DNA of 64,000 nucleotides, from NCBI RefSeq assembly GCF_000238375.3, contig NZ_AHBZ03000027.1:992001-1056000 (forward strand), given 5' to 3'. Each line of letters starts with the position of its first letter. The stretch's first letter is position 1. The position numbers and the translations under genes were made by a program. Of the stretch, positions 54,500-63,252 are shown piece after piece. Origin of the DNA: Pseudoalteromonas citrea. GTDB taxonomy: Bacteria; Pseudomonadota; Gammaproteobacteria; Enterobacterales; Alteromonadaceae. The notes under the pieces are model-generated. The model was not told where the DNA came from. It saw nothing but the letters and a program-made list of their open reading frames with translations, and ran no database searches.

Positions 54500-55543
54500 A
54501 TGAATCGCGCGTGGATAAATTGGGCCATTAAAACCATTGAGGCAGATTACACTCGATCTGCTGATACACATCTAATTCGTCTGGATTTAAAGAGCCATCC
54601 GGATATTTTAGTCTATTTAAAAGATGAAAGTACCCACCCTACAGGGTCATTAAAGCATCGTTTAGCTCGGTCGCTTTTTTTATATGCACTGTGTAATGGT
54701 AAAATTCATGAAAACACCCCAATTATAGAGTCGTCTTCTGGTAGTACCGCAGTCTCAGAAGCTTATTTTGCTAAGCTCCTCGGTTTGCCATTTATTGCTG
54801 TTGTACCTAAGTCAACTGCACAAGAAAAGATTAACCAAATTGAGTTCTACAACGGGCAGTGCCATTTAGTTGAACAAACAGACCAAATCTATGCTGAATC
54901 GAAAGCACTAGCTGCAAAAATGAACGGCTTTTATATGGATCAGTTTACGTTTGCCGAGCGCGCAACCGACTGGCGTGGCAACAACAACATAGCAGAAAGT
55001 ATTTTTAAACAAATGGCTGACGAGCCATTTACTATTCCCTCGTGGATAGTGATGAGTCCAGGCACAGGTGGAACATCAGCAACGCTTGGGCGTTATATTC
55101 GCTTCCAGCAATATGATACACAGTTGTTGGTGGTTGACCCTGAACACTCGGTATTTTACGACTATTATAAAACAAAAAAGAGTGATTTAACGCACCACTG
55201 CGGCAGTAAAATTGAAGGTATTGGCCGTCCTAGAGTCGAACCTTCTTTTATCCCTGGAGTTGTGGATGAGATGTTAAAGGTCCCTGATCAGGCGAGTATC
55301 GCTGCAATGCACTGGCTAAATGGTAAATTGGGGAGAAGGGTTGGACCTTCTTCTGGCACTAATATTTGGGGCGTGTTAAATCGTGTTGAGCAAATGAAAA
55401 AAGCGGGTGAAACCGGGGCCATTGTGTCGTTAATTTGTGATAGCGGCGAGCGATATTTAAATACATATTATGATAATGAGTGGGTTGAAAGCTCAATTGG
55501 CGATTTCATTCATCATAATGATTATTTAAAGCAGTTTTTTTAA
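54500..55543 (+). CDS. PLP-dependent cysteine-synthase-family enzyme
   Basis: About 347 residues from ATG 54500 (AGGA eight bases upstream; the 54452 frame lacks SD). The PLP Lys is Lys52 in PTGSLKHR, the phosphate loop is SPGTGGTSATLGRYI and the substrate loop SSSGSTAVS. It belongs to fold-type II (CysK/CBS) but with an unusual C-terminal extension of about 80 residues. The family includes cysteine synthase, cystathionine beta-synthase and others; the true reaction is open. Located just upstream of an EAL gene. Confidence 0.88.
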   Translation: MNRAWINWAIKTIEADYTRSADTHLIRLDLKSHPDILVYLKDESTHPTGSLKHRLARSLFLYALCNGKIHENTPIIESSSGSTAVSEAYFAKLLGLPFIAVVPKSTAQEKINQIEFYNGQCHLVEQTDQIYAESKALAAKMNGFYMDQFTFAERATDWRGNNNIAESIFKQMADEPFTIPSWIVMSPGTGGTSATLGRYIRFQQYDTQLLVVDPEHSVFYDYYKTKKSDLTHHCGSKIEGIGRPRVEPSFIPGVVDEMLKVPDQASIAAMHWLNGKLGRRVGPSSGTNIWGVLNRVEQMKKAGETGAIVSLICDSGERYLNTYYDNEWVESSIGDFIHHNDYLKQFF

Positions 55544-55657
55544 CACTTTGCAAACACTGGGGCTATGGCCCTAGTTTGTTTCCGTAAAAAATACATATTT
55601 TGTCCACTTTTCTATTATCTAATGCGAACAATTTCTTTTCGTATAACAGGCTTAGCA

Positions 55658-57097
55658 ATGGATAATATTATTTTAGCACTCGCAGTTGGTGTAGCGGCAA
55701 TAAGTCTTATTGCTTTGGTGCGCGTTAGCCAACTGCGCAAAGGTGACTTAAAAACCCTTCGAGATATCAAAAAGGCTAAGTCGGCATTAAGTAAGAAAGT
55801 GTTTTATCATGGTGATAGTGATATTCCCAACTATCGACAATTTATGCAAAAGTTGCTCAAAGTTGAACGTAAGTTTACGCGGTATCATATATCGCTTATT
55901 AAACTGGGTAAACAACCCGTTTTTGACGATGTTGATGATCATCTAGATTCATTGTCAGAGTTATTTCATGCCACCAGTAAGTCATGTGAACCGTTTGCTT
56001 TAGCGCTGTACGATAATGAATACATGCTGATGGCATTCGTCACACAAGGCAGTGGTGCTAACAGCCAAGAAGCGGTGCAAAAGCAGCATGAAATACTAGA
56101 TAACCTGCCGAAACAAATTTCGGTGAGTAACACGATGGTGCCTATTGATTATGCGATATCATCATTGAGCTTGACTGGGTACTCCGCCATTTATGGTATG
56201 GATAAGGTGCAACGCAGACTAATTTATTCTATGGAACATGCATTAGAGAGTGAAGATGGTACATTTTTTCATAATGAACAGTTATACAAAGCTGAAATGT
56301 ATAAAAAGCATGTTTTACGTAAACTCACCAGCAGTATCTCGTTTAATCAAGAGGATTTCTATTTGGTATTTCAGCCAATATACACACCTTGTGATTTAGA
56401 TAAGCCGGTGCGTTATGAGGCGCTGGTTCGTTGGAAAAATAATAAAAATTTAGGCCCAAAAACCTTCATACCGATGTTAAAGAGTCAGCCTGGTCTGCAA
56501 GAAGGTATGACGGAAATAGTGTTGAACCAAGTTTTCTCATTACTCAAAGTTCAGTTAGAAACGACAAAAGAACTAGCGCCAATCCATATTAATATTACAA
56601 AACAAGAACTAAACACAGAGCATTTATATAGCCATTTAAAGTTACTACTTAAAGGCGCCCCTGCGATTGCTGGTTTCATTATTTTTGAGGTGGAGAAGAA
56701 TGACTCCCTCACTGACAGTGAGTACATAAAAAGTAATATGCGTAAAATCATAAATTTAGGGTGTCGGTTTTCGATAGATAACTTTGAAAATGATAAGCCG
56801 AGTTATCAGCTTTTAAATAATGGCTATTATAAAACCATAAAAGTAGATAAAGCGTATATTGGTGAAGTACGGGACAGAAGAAGCTCGTCAGCATCACTTG
56901 AACAAATAATGGCAACGGCACAGCGCTATAAGTTGACTGTGATTGTTGAAGGGGTAGAAAATCAATATCAGCTTGAATATATTAAACGCTTCGAAAATGC
57001 CATGTTGCAAGGGTATTACATCAGCGCACCACTCAGTGCGAATAACTATTTATCATTGGAAAACAAACACAGGCGTGTGAGCCCCCAGGCCGTATAA
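55658..57097 (+). CDS. Membrane EAL-domain protein with degenerate metal site and degenerate GGDEF-like region
   Basis: About 479 residues from ATG 55658, starting with a TM helix (MDNIILALAVGVAAISLIALV). Residues ~60-225 resemble a GGDEF domain without the GGDEF motif. The EAL domain (about 233-475) has YEALVRW (Glu254), IHINITKQE (Asn), FEVEKND (Glu), IKVDKAYI (Lys), VEGVENQ (Glu) and LQGYYIS (Gln), but the metal loop normally reading DDFGTG reads DNFEND (Asp374-Asn375). The second Asp is known to bind Mg2+, so phosphodiesterase activity is probably low or lost and the protein could be a c-di-GMP receptor. Confidence 0.87.
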   Translation: MDNIILALAVGVAAISLIALVRVSQLRKGDLKTLRDIKKAKSALSKKVFYHGDSDIPNYRQFMQKLLKVERKFTRYHISLIKLGKQPVFDDVDDHLDSLSELFHATSKSCEPFALALYDNEYMLMAFVTQGSGANSQEAVQKQHEILDNLPKQISVSNTMVPIDYAISSLSLTGYSAIYGMDKVQRRLIYSMEHALESEDGTFFHNEQLYKAEMYKKHVLRKLTSSISFNQEDFYLVFQPIYTPCDLDKPVRYEALVRWKNNKNLGPKTFIPMLKSQPGLQEGMTEIVLNQVFSLLKVQLETTKELAPIHINITKQELNTEHLYSHLKLLLKGAPAIAGFIIFEVEKNDSLTDSEYIKSNMRKIINLGCRFSIDNFENDKPSYQLLNNGYYKTIKVDKAYIGEVRDRRSSSASLEQIMATAQRYKLTVIVEGVENQYQLEYIKRFENAMLQGYYISAPLSANNYLSLENKHRRVSPQAV

Positions 57098-57215
57098 CGG
57101 TATATTACTATTTCTCGCGCATACTTGATTGTATTTTAACCTTAACGGGGTAACCTATTGCAGGCTTACCTAGGTAGGCATTTAATGAAATATCAACATG
57201 TAAAAGGAATATATC

Positions 57216-57392
57216 GTGATTAAATTGAATAAAAAGAAGTTAAAAAACTTGTCTCTACGTGAGCAAAAGATCAATGTTGAATTGACCGTAAAGGTAGTAG
57301 GTGGCTTTTCTGCTATGGGGTGTGGACCAATCTCTAACCCAGATTATAGTTGCCCTGCAACTATCTATGGAGAAACGTGTTTACATGACTAA
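57216..57392 (+). CDS. Double-glycine leader peptide with three-cysteine core (RiPP/bacteriocin precursor candidate)
   Basis: A 58-codon ORF, too short for most ORF callers. It begins with GTG 57216 behind a near-ideal SD AAAAGGAA (57202-57209). The N terminus IKLNKKKLKNLSLREQK is the Lys/Leu-rich leader type seen in many small Alteromonadales and Bacteroidetes peptides. The leader ends at Gly29-Gly30 (VKVVGG), the cut site of C39-type peptidases. The 28-residue core starts FSAMGCGP and has Cys36, Cys46, Cys55 with Ser, Thr and Tyr. Three Cys plus Ser/Thr allow disulfides, thioethers or azoles. No transporter or modification gene is adjacent. A terminator follows at once. Confidence 0.75.
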   Translation: MIKLNKKKLKNLSLREQKINVELTVKVVGGFSAMGCGPISNPDYSCPATIYGETCLHD

Positions 57393-57409
57393 CCTATAGA
57401 AGGAACACG

Positions 57410-57437
57410 AAAGACTGTGTATAGAACACAGTCTTTT
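57410..57437. terminator. Terminator between peptide gene and BASS transporter
   Basis: Stem 57410-57420 with 57426-57436 (11 bp, five-base loop), then T-run of four; flanks the convergent BASS gene, so it may serve both. Confidence 0.8.
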
Positions 57438-57447
57438 ATATTTATTA

Positions 57448-58380
57448 TTACTTAAGTTCGTTGCTCTTGTTATTTGAGGGGGGCGATTTTTGCCAATGGC
57501 TAGCAAGCACTGAGCCACTCACATTATGCCATATTGAGAAGAGTGAACCTGCTACGGCGGCACTAGGCGTAAAAAATTTCATCGCCAGCGCCACTGCCAA
57601 CCCTGAGTTTTGCATGCCCACCTCAAAAGCTATCGTTCGACAAACTTGCTCACTGCACCCCAAGCGTTTAGAAATAAAATAACCCAGTAGCAACCCTATA
57701 CCATTGTGTAAAACGACTGCAAGCATCACAAATAGGCCAATAGTGGCTAACTTACTTTGATTAAGTGCTACGACTACGGCAATGATCACTACTATCGCAA
57801 ACATAGAAAGCAATGGTAGTACAGGCAGACTCTTTGTGATCAGTTTATGGCAATACCTATTCAACATGACGCCTACAGCAACCGGTAATAGCACGATTTT
57901 TAGTAAACTGATGAGCATATCCATCATCGGAATATCCACCAGCTCACCGATAAGGAGTGTGGTTAATAAAGGCGTGAGCGCCACGCCTAGCAGGGTACTT
58001 ATTGCTGTCATAGTGATAGACAGCGCAACATCGCCTTTTGCAAGGTAGCATAAAACATTACTGGCTGTGCCACCAGCCACTGTGCCAACCAATACCATGC
58101 CAATTAAGGATGGGGTATCAAACTCCATCCCTTTTGCGAGTAAAAAAGCCAAAATGGGCATGACAGAAAACTGTAATAAAACCCCAATGAGAATGGCTTT
58201 TTTGTTTTGTGTGGCACGGGAAAAATCTTTGAGGGTTAACGTTAGACCCATTGTCAGCATGATCATCATCAGCAGTGGTACTATCATGCCTTTGAGACCA
58301 ATAAAGTACTGTGGAAATGCAAATGCGATTGTTGAAAATAAAATAGCCCAAATTGGGAAAAGTTGTAAAGTCAGTGCCAT
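57448..58380 (-). CDS. Bile acid:sodium symporter (BASS) family transporter
   Basis: 310 residues with about nine or ten helices. The conserved crossover regions GGTASNVLCYLAKGDVALS and EVGMQNSGLAVALA supply sodium sites in ASBT-like transporters. In bacteria such proteins move organic anions such as pantothenate, pyruvate or bile salts; the substrate here is unknown. No partner gene is close. The C-terminal tail is short and polar (HWQKSPPSNNKSNELK). Confidence 0.93.
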   Translation of the reverse strand: MALTLQLFPIWAILFSTIAFAFPQYFIGLKGMIVPLLMMIMLTMGLTLTLKDFSRATQNKKAILIGVLLQFSVMPILAFLLAKGMEFDTPSLIGMVLVGTVAGGTASNVLCYLAKGDVALSITMTAISTLLGVALTPLLTTLLIGELVDIPMMDMLISLLKIVLLPVAVGVMLNRYCHKLITKSLPVLPLLSMFAIVVIIAVVVALNQSKLATIGLFVMLAVVLHNGIGLLLGYFISKRLGCSEQVCRTIAFEVGMQNSGLAVALAMKFFTPSAAVAGSLFSIWHNVSGSVLASHWQKSPPSNNKSNELK

Positions 58381-58978
58381 AGGTCTTCATACGCGTGTTA
58401 ATGATGAACAAATACTATCTGGATTGTGCACACTTTACTAACTGAACCTGATTAAATGGCCAAGTACTGAATCAATGATGGGTCTTAGTCAAATCATATT
58501 GGGTAAGACAAATCGTCGCGCTATGACATGGAATTATGACCCATGGAGGCATTTGAGCTAATCATTATCGTTTAACCAAAGTATAAAACCTTAATTTAAT
58601 TGCTTATTTATTAATTTCGAGAGACGAAATGTGTTGCCTTAATGAGGATACTCTTTGTTAAAACTCCTGTATTGACCTTCTAACTTCGCTAAAACCGAAG
58701 GTTGTTGATACAAAGCAGTGTTAATAAAAATTCACTAAAAAATATATTTAATGTAAAAATATAAATTATATTGTATACAAATTTGACGTTGTGTTGTAGC
58801 TTAAAAAGCAAGCAACAGGCCTTTGGCCATGTTTGTTTAGGTCACTTGTCTATTTTTACGGTGCCTTTTCTTTCGTCAGGGTTAGAGAATATAAACGTGA
58901 AAAGTAGCAGCTTGAAATGACCATCATACTGCCAATTTAGGGCACTGATACAACATGTAAAGTTATTCACAGGAGAAA
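58381..58978. other. Intergenic region, 598 bases
   Basis: Separates the BASS transporter from the divergent secreted protease. AT-rich in the centre; no ORF, RNA gene or terminator that I can support. It must contain both promoters. Confidence 0.4.
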
Positions 58979-61900
58979 ATGATGCTATTTAATTTTAAGG
59001 GTTTACGCAGCCTTAGTAGGCAAAATATACATAGGCATAATTATAAAAAAAGCGACCTTATGATGTTACTGGCAGGTATGTCGTCGGCTTCAGCCTTTGC
59101 CGGTGAAATGGTAGAGTCTAAGTCGTTTAAAAATCAGGTGATGCCATTGCAAAGCAGTGTATCAGTTGAGTCTAGTTTATTCGATAAAGCGAGTTCAGGG
59201 CAGATTTGTGGTACAGATACGAATTTGCAAAACTGGGACTTATTGCAAAAAGAAAATGCACGTGAAGCATTACTCCCAAGCAGTCTGACGAGTCAAATAC
59301 AACAACGTATGGCACAAGCATCAGATGACGCTGCATTAAATGGCAATGGCGTAGCTGGGCGCTACTACATTCCTGTTGTCGTGCATGTCTACGGCGATAG
59401 ATACAATTGTGAGACTGGCACCTACTGTTTAACTGAGCAGAAAATCATTGAAGGTTTAAATAAAACCAATGAAGACTTTAGAGGGTTGATCACGGATGAT
59501 GGCCCCATTTCAGCCCAGTTTCAGGCAATTCGTGAAAACCTAGATATTGAATTTGTATTAGCAAAAAAAGACCCCAGCGGCAATGTCACTAATGGTATCG
59601 TGCGTCATGCTGAAAAGGCAGGCTACGGCGATGGCGAGAAAGCCGATGCACAAATAGCCGCAGATGCATGGGATAACTTTAAATACATGAACATTTACAT
59701 CCAGCATGACTTATATGCCGATGGTAAAACAAATAATTCGGGGGTTGCGTGGTACCCACAAGTGAGTATGTCAGATGCGGGCTTAGCGCGGGTGGTATAT
59801 AACGGCGATTATGTAGGCGCAAATACCAATGAAAACTTCCGTTCAGTACTTACGCATGAATTTGGTCATTGGCTAAATTTACCGCATACATTCGATGGTG
59901 AGATCTGTACGGTCCACTCACAAGCTTTTTGCAGTGCCACCGGAGATGGATCGTGCGATACACCACAAATGAGCAGCAGCATATTACAAAATAATGCACA
60001 AAACTGTTTAGGTGAAGCTACCAATACAGAGAACTTTATGCATTACTCTGATAACTATGCCATGTATACCCAAGATCAAGTGAAACGTATGACCGCGGCA
60101 TTACACAGTGCGGCCCGTGCAACACTTTGGTCAAATAATAACTTGATTGCAGTTGGCTTAGAGGAACTAACAAGTAACGCTGATCACCCATGGGATGGCA
60201 TAGGCGGTGACCCAAAACCTCAAGGGACAACGGTGCAAACGTTTACCAATATATCAGCGCAAAAAGGCGAAGTGGATAACTTTGCACTCACCGTTCCAGA
60301 AGGCACCGAAGCGGTAGCATTTTATCTTGATGGGTATGATGAAGATCCAGACATGTATGTCTCCAAAGGCACTGTGCCAACTAAAACCGGTGATAACTGG
60401 AATGCTGACTTTATCTCGTTCAGAAGTGCAGGATCACCTGAGCTGGTGACGCTCTCAGCGCCATCTAGCGCCGATACTTACCATGCAGCAGTCGATGCAT
60501 TTTCAGCATATTCGAATGCCACATTAAGCGTGATCACCGCCCAAGACAGCACATTATGTAATGGTTGTGAGCGAGTATTTTTAACTGAGGTAAAAGATTT
60601 GGCGTCAGCCAAAGGAGCACCGGTAAAAACTTATCAGTATCAAATCCCCGCAGATGCAGTGCGCACCGTGGCTGTTATGCCTGGTGGGTATCAAGGCGAT
60701 CCAGATGCGTATATGAGTATGAATGCGACACCAGATAAAACCACTTATGACTGTGGGCCGTTTAGTGCGCCACGTTTAAGTGAGTACTGTGAATTTGGTG
60801 CAGGGGGCGGCACACTTAATATTATGATTGACCCATTTTTAGAATATAGCGGTGCCTCATTGGTGGTCTACTACGAGCGCCAAGCCGGTTCGGGTTTGCC
60901 AATTGCACAAGCGAATGGCGATTACTCAGCGCTGATTGGTGAAGATATTTCGTTTAGTAGCGCAGGATCAAATGACAGTGATGGCTCAATCACGTCATAC
61001 TTATGGGCGTTTGGTGACGGAGCAACATCGACGCTTGCGAACCCAACACACCGTTATCAATTAGCAGGAAGTTATAATGCGTCATTACAAGTCACTGATA
61101 ATGACGGCAACACTGCAACCGACTCTGCCAATGTGACAGTGAGTACCAGTAATCAAGCGCCAGTGGCGAATGCCAATGGACCTTACGCGGTTGAGCTTGG
61201 TAAAGCGATTGTATTCAGCAGTGCAGGCTCATCAGACCCGGATGGTACAATTACTGATTATGCATGGGCGTTTGGTGATGGACAAACAAGCACCAGTGCA
61301 AACCCAACCCACACTTATACAGCAGCTGGCAACTATAGCACCACTTTGACTGTGACTGATAATTTAGGACTGACAAACACCTCAACGGCACAAGTGACAG
61401 TGAGTGAGTCAAGTTATTGCGAAGCGTCTGGTAATACCCGTTATGAATGGATTGCCAATGTACAATCTGGCAGCTTTACGAACCCGTCTCAAGGGGTTGG
61501 TTACCAAGACTTTACCAATAAAGTCATTGAGCTGACCGAAGGTAATAATACGCTGACGTTAACAGCGGGAGGTACGTATACCGAGCATTGGGTTGCTTGG
61601 CTAGACAGCAATAACGATGGCACGTTCAGTGAAAATGAAAAGGTACTCACAGGCGTATCAGGTAAAGGCGCTGTCAGTGGCCAATTGACTGTACCTGCTG
61701 GATTAGTCGGGCAGTCTTTAATACTGCGCGTTGCAATGAAATATAGCAGCGCAGCAAACAGTGCGTGCGGCAATATTGGGGATGGTGAAGTGGAAGATTA
61801 TACCATTTTGGTTAAGTCAGGTGAGACACCCCCACCAGTGACAGCAGTATCAAACGCGTGTTTGACACAATCGCCTATCACGGGTGGGCGCTTAGAAGCA

Positions 61901-62197
61901 GGCACTGCCAGTTGTTTAGGAGGCAATGGTACGCTTTGGTTAAGCCTTGCTGACGTTTCGGCTGCACAGAGCGTTGCAATTACCACTGCACATGGACAAG
62001 GTAACTTAGAAGTATTCTACAAAAATGGCGGTTGGCCGAGTGAGTCAGACTATGATGCGACATCAAACAGTGGCACACACACTGAGTGTATCTATGTTCC
62101 GGCAGGCACTCAGCATTGGTCGTACTTTAAAATAAATGGCGATGCGACGAACACCAGTATTATCGTTGACTTTGATACTGCAAGTTGCCGCCAATAG
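58979..62197 (+). CDS. Secreted M43-type zinc metalloprotease with PPC, PKD and GEVED-like domains
   Basis: 1072 residues. After a signal peptide, a propeptide runs to about residue 120, then the M43 (pappalysin/cytophagalysin) catalytic domain with HEFGHWLNLPH at His293-x3-His297-x5-His303 and the Met-turn NFMHYSDNYAM. Then two PPC domains (about 410-520 and 530-640), two PKD domains (about 650-730 and 735-815 with FGDGxTST), a GEVED-like domain (about 840-945, GDGEVEDYTI), and a final domain of PPC-like or binding type. SD AGGAG sits very close to the first ATG; the second ATG, three bases later, may be used. Extracellular peptide hydrolysis is the role. Confidence 0.93.
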   Translation: MMLFNFKGLRSLSRQNIHRHNYKKSDLMMLLAGMSSASAFAGEMVESKSFKNQVMPLQSSVSVESSLFDKASSGQICGTDTNLQNWDLLQKENAREALLPSSLTSQIQQRMAQASDDAALNGNGVAGRYYIPVVVHVYGDRYNCETGTYCLTEQKIIEGLNKTNEDFRGLITDDGPISAQFQAIRENLDIEFVLAKKDPSGNVTNGIVRHAEKAGYGDGEKADAQIAADAWDNFKYMNIYIQHDLYADGKTNNSGVAWYPQVSMSDAGLARVVYNGDYVGANTNENFRSVLTHEFGHWLNLPHTFDGEICTVHSQAFCSATGDGSCDTPQMSSSILQNNAQNCLGEATNTENFMHYSDNYAMYTQDQVKRMTAALHSAARATLWSNNNLIAVGLEELTSNADHPWDGIGGDPKPQGTTVQTFTNISAQKGEVDNFALTVPEGTEAVAFYLDGYDEDPDMYVSKGTVPTKTGDNWNADFISFRSAGSPELVTLSAPSSADTYHAAVDAFSAYSNATLSVITAQDSTLCNGCERVFLTEVKDLASAKGAPVKTYQYQIPADAVRTVAVMPGGYQGDPDAYMSMNATPDKTTYDCGPFSAPRLSEYCEFGAGGGTLNIMIDPFLEYSGASLVVYYERQAGSGLPIAQANGDYSALIGEDISFSSAGSNDSDGSITSYLWAFGDGATSTLANPTHRYQLAGSYNASLQVTDNDGNTATDSANVTVSTSNQAPVANANGPYAVELGKAIVFSSAGSSDPDGTITDYAWAFGDGQTSTSANPTHTYTAAGNYSTTLTVTDNLGLTNTSTAQVTVSESSYCEASGNTRYEWIANVQSGSFTNPSQGVGYQDFTNKVIELTEGNNTLTLTAGGTYTEHWVAWLDSNNDGTFSENEKVLTGVSGKGAVSGQLTVPAGLVGQSLILRVAMKYSSAANSACGNIGDGEVEDYTILVKSGETPPPVTAVSNACLTQSPITGGRLEAGTASCLGGNGTLWLSLADVSAAQSVAITTAHGQGNLEVFYKNGGWPSESDYDATSNSGTHTECIYVPAGTQHWSYFKINGDATNTSIIVDFDTASCRQ

Positions 62198-62224
62198 GCA
62201 TAAGTTTTATTTCCCCCCGAGTTA

Positions 62225-62252
62225 AAGCAGCGCATTAAGCGCTGCTTTTTTT
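62225..62252. terminator. Intrinsic terminator after the M43 protease gene
   Basis: 9-bp perfect stem (62225-62233 with 62239-62247), five-base loop and a T-run of seven. Confidence 0.92.
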
Positions 62253-62328
62253 GTTTTATTAGGGCAGAAATAAGCTGGAGGGTTACAGTGTTAGCGCACT
62301 GTGATAGGCGCTGCCAGTGTCGCAAAGA

Positions 62329-63243
62329 TTAAAAAGTATGATGGGGTAAATACTGTTGCCAAGCAGATGTAATAAAGGGATACTCGCCGGTTACATCAAC
62401 ACGATAATACCAATATTGCAGCGCGCCGGTATTGATCCCTTGATATTTAAAAATGACGTTAACGACAATACGATCACCGGTGCTTAATGTGTCAGTGTTT
62501 ACGTCAAGTAGCTGGTAACCACTTGGATTTGGGCCATCTGCACTTGAGTTGTAGTACAAGCTGTAAGAATGATTATATAGGTCAACCGTGTTATACAACA
62601 CAAAATTCAGTGCGCGAGCTCCATCGGTACACCCCGCTGAACTATCGAGAGCAGTAATTTCCTGAACAAGTTGCGTGAAATGTGCATTCGTGCTTTTGTC
62701 ACCATGACACACTTGGCCATAGGGCATTACCGCCGTCGGCATAATAGCAGTTACGTGCATCTCGCCTTCGCCAGAGGTTACGCCAATAACGACAACTTGC
62801 CCATCAGTAGACGATTCGTTACGGCCCAGTGCTGAAATACACTGCGTAAGTAATTCATCATTAGTAAGAATAAGTTTATATTGTTGTTCATTAAAGCGGT
62901 TATCTAGCACCCAATCCATCGCACGTGCGATATAGTTATTCTGCGGTTGACTGAGACTTTTAAACAGTACTTGATACAGTTGGGTGTTTCGATTTAAGCG
63001 TTCTAATGCAATATTATCATTCACGTTTTCAAGCATAGGTAATGGGCTTGATGACATGATGCTGTTCTGGTTTAGTTCTTTTTCTAAATTTAACGTGGGG
63101 AATTTAGCATTGATATTGCCTACGCAATAGACATAGTGGCGACTCATTGGTTGCGTCTCAAATTCAATTTTTTCGGTGAGTGCACGTTGTAACACCATGG
63201 GTTTTTCAACGCGTTGATATGCTGATTTATTCTTGTGATACAT
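62329..63243 (-). CDS. PatG-C-terminal-domain-like protein, second tandem paralogue
   Basis: 304 residues without signal peptide. The central segments HYVYCVGNINAKFPTLNLEKEL, NNYIARAMDWVLDNRF and QVVVIGVTSGEGEMHV follow the order of the domain at the C terminus of the cyanobactin protein PatG and related RiPP-cluster proteins (VYxxGxxxPxFPxxxxEKE, then the NRYLARxxxWVL block). The C-terminal half (about residues 190-304) ends with YYRVDVTGEYPFITSAW. In cyanobactin clusters this part accompanies the macrocyclase, but no catalytic motif is visible here. An SD GGAG lies after the stop of the upstream gene, nine bases from the start, so both are co-translated. Confidence 0.68.
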   Translation of the reverse strand: MYHKNKSAYQRVEKPMVLQRALTEKIEFETQPMSRHYVYCVGNINAKFPTLNLEKELNQNSIMSSSPLPMLENVNDNIALERLNRNTQLYQVLFKSLSQPQNNYIARAMDWVLDNRFNEQQYKLILTNDELLTQCISALGRNESSTDGQVVVIGVTSGEGEMHVTAIMPTAVMPYGQVCHGDKSTNAHFTQLVQEITALDSSAGCTDGARALNFVLYNTVDLYNHSYSLYYNSSADGPNPSGYQLLDVNTDTLSTGDRIVVNVIFKYQGINTGALQYWYYRVDVTGEYPFITSAWQQYLPHHTF

Positions 63244-63252
63244 AAGTAACTC

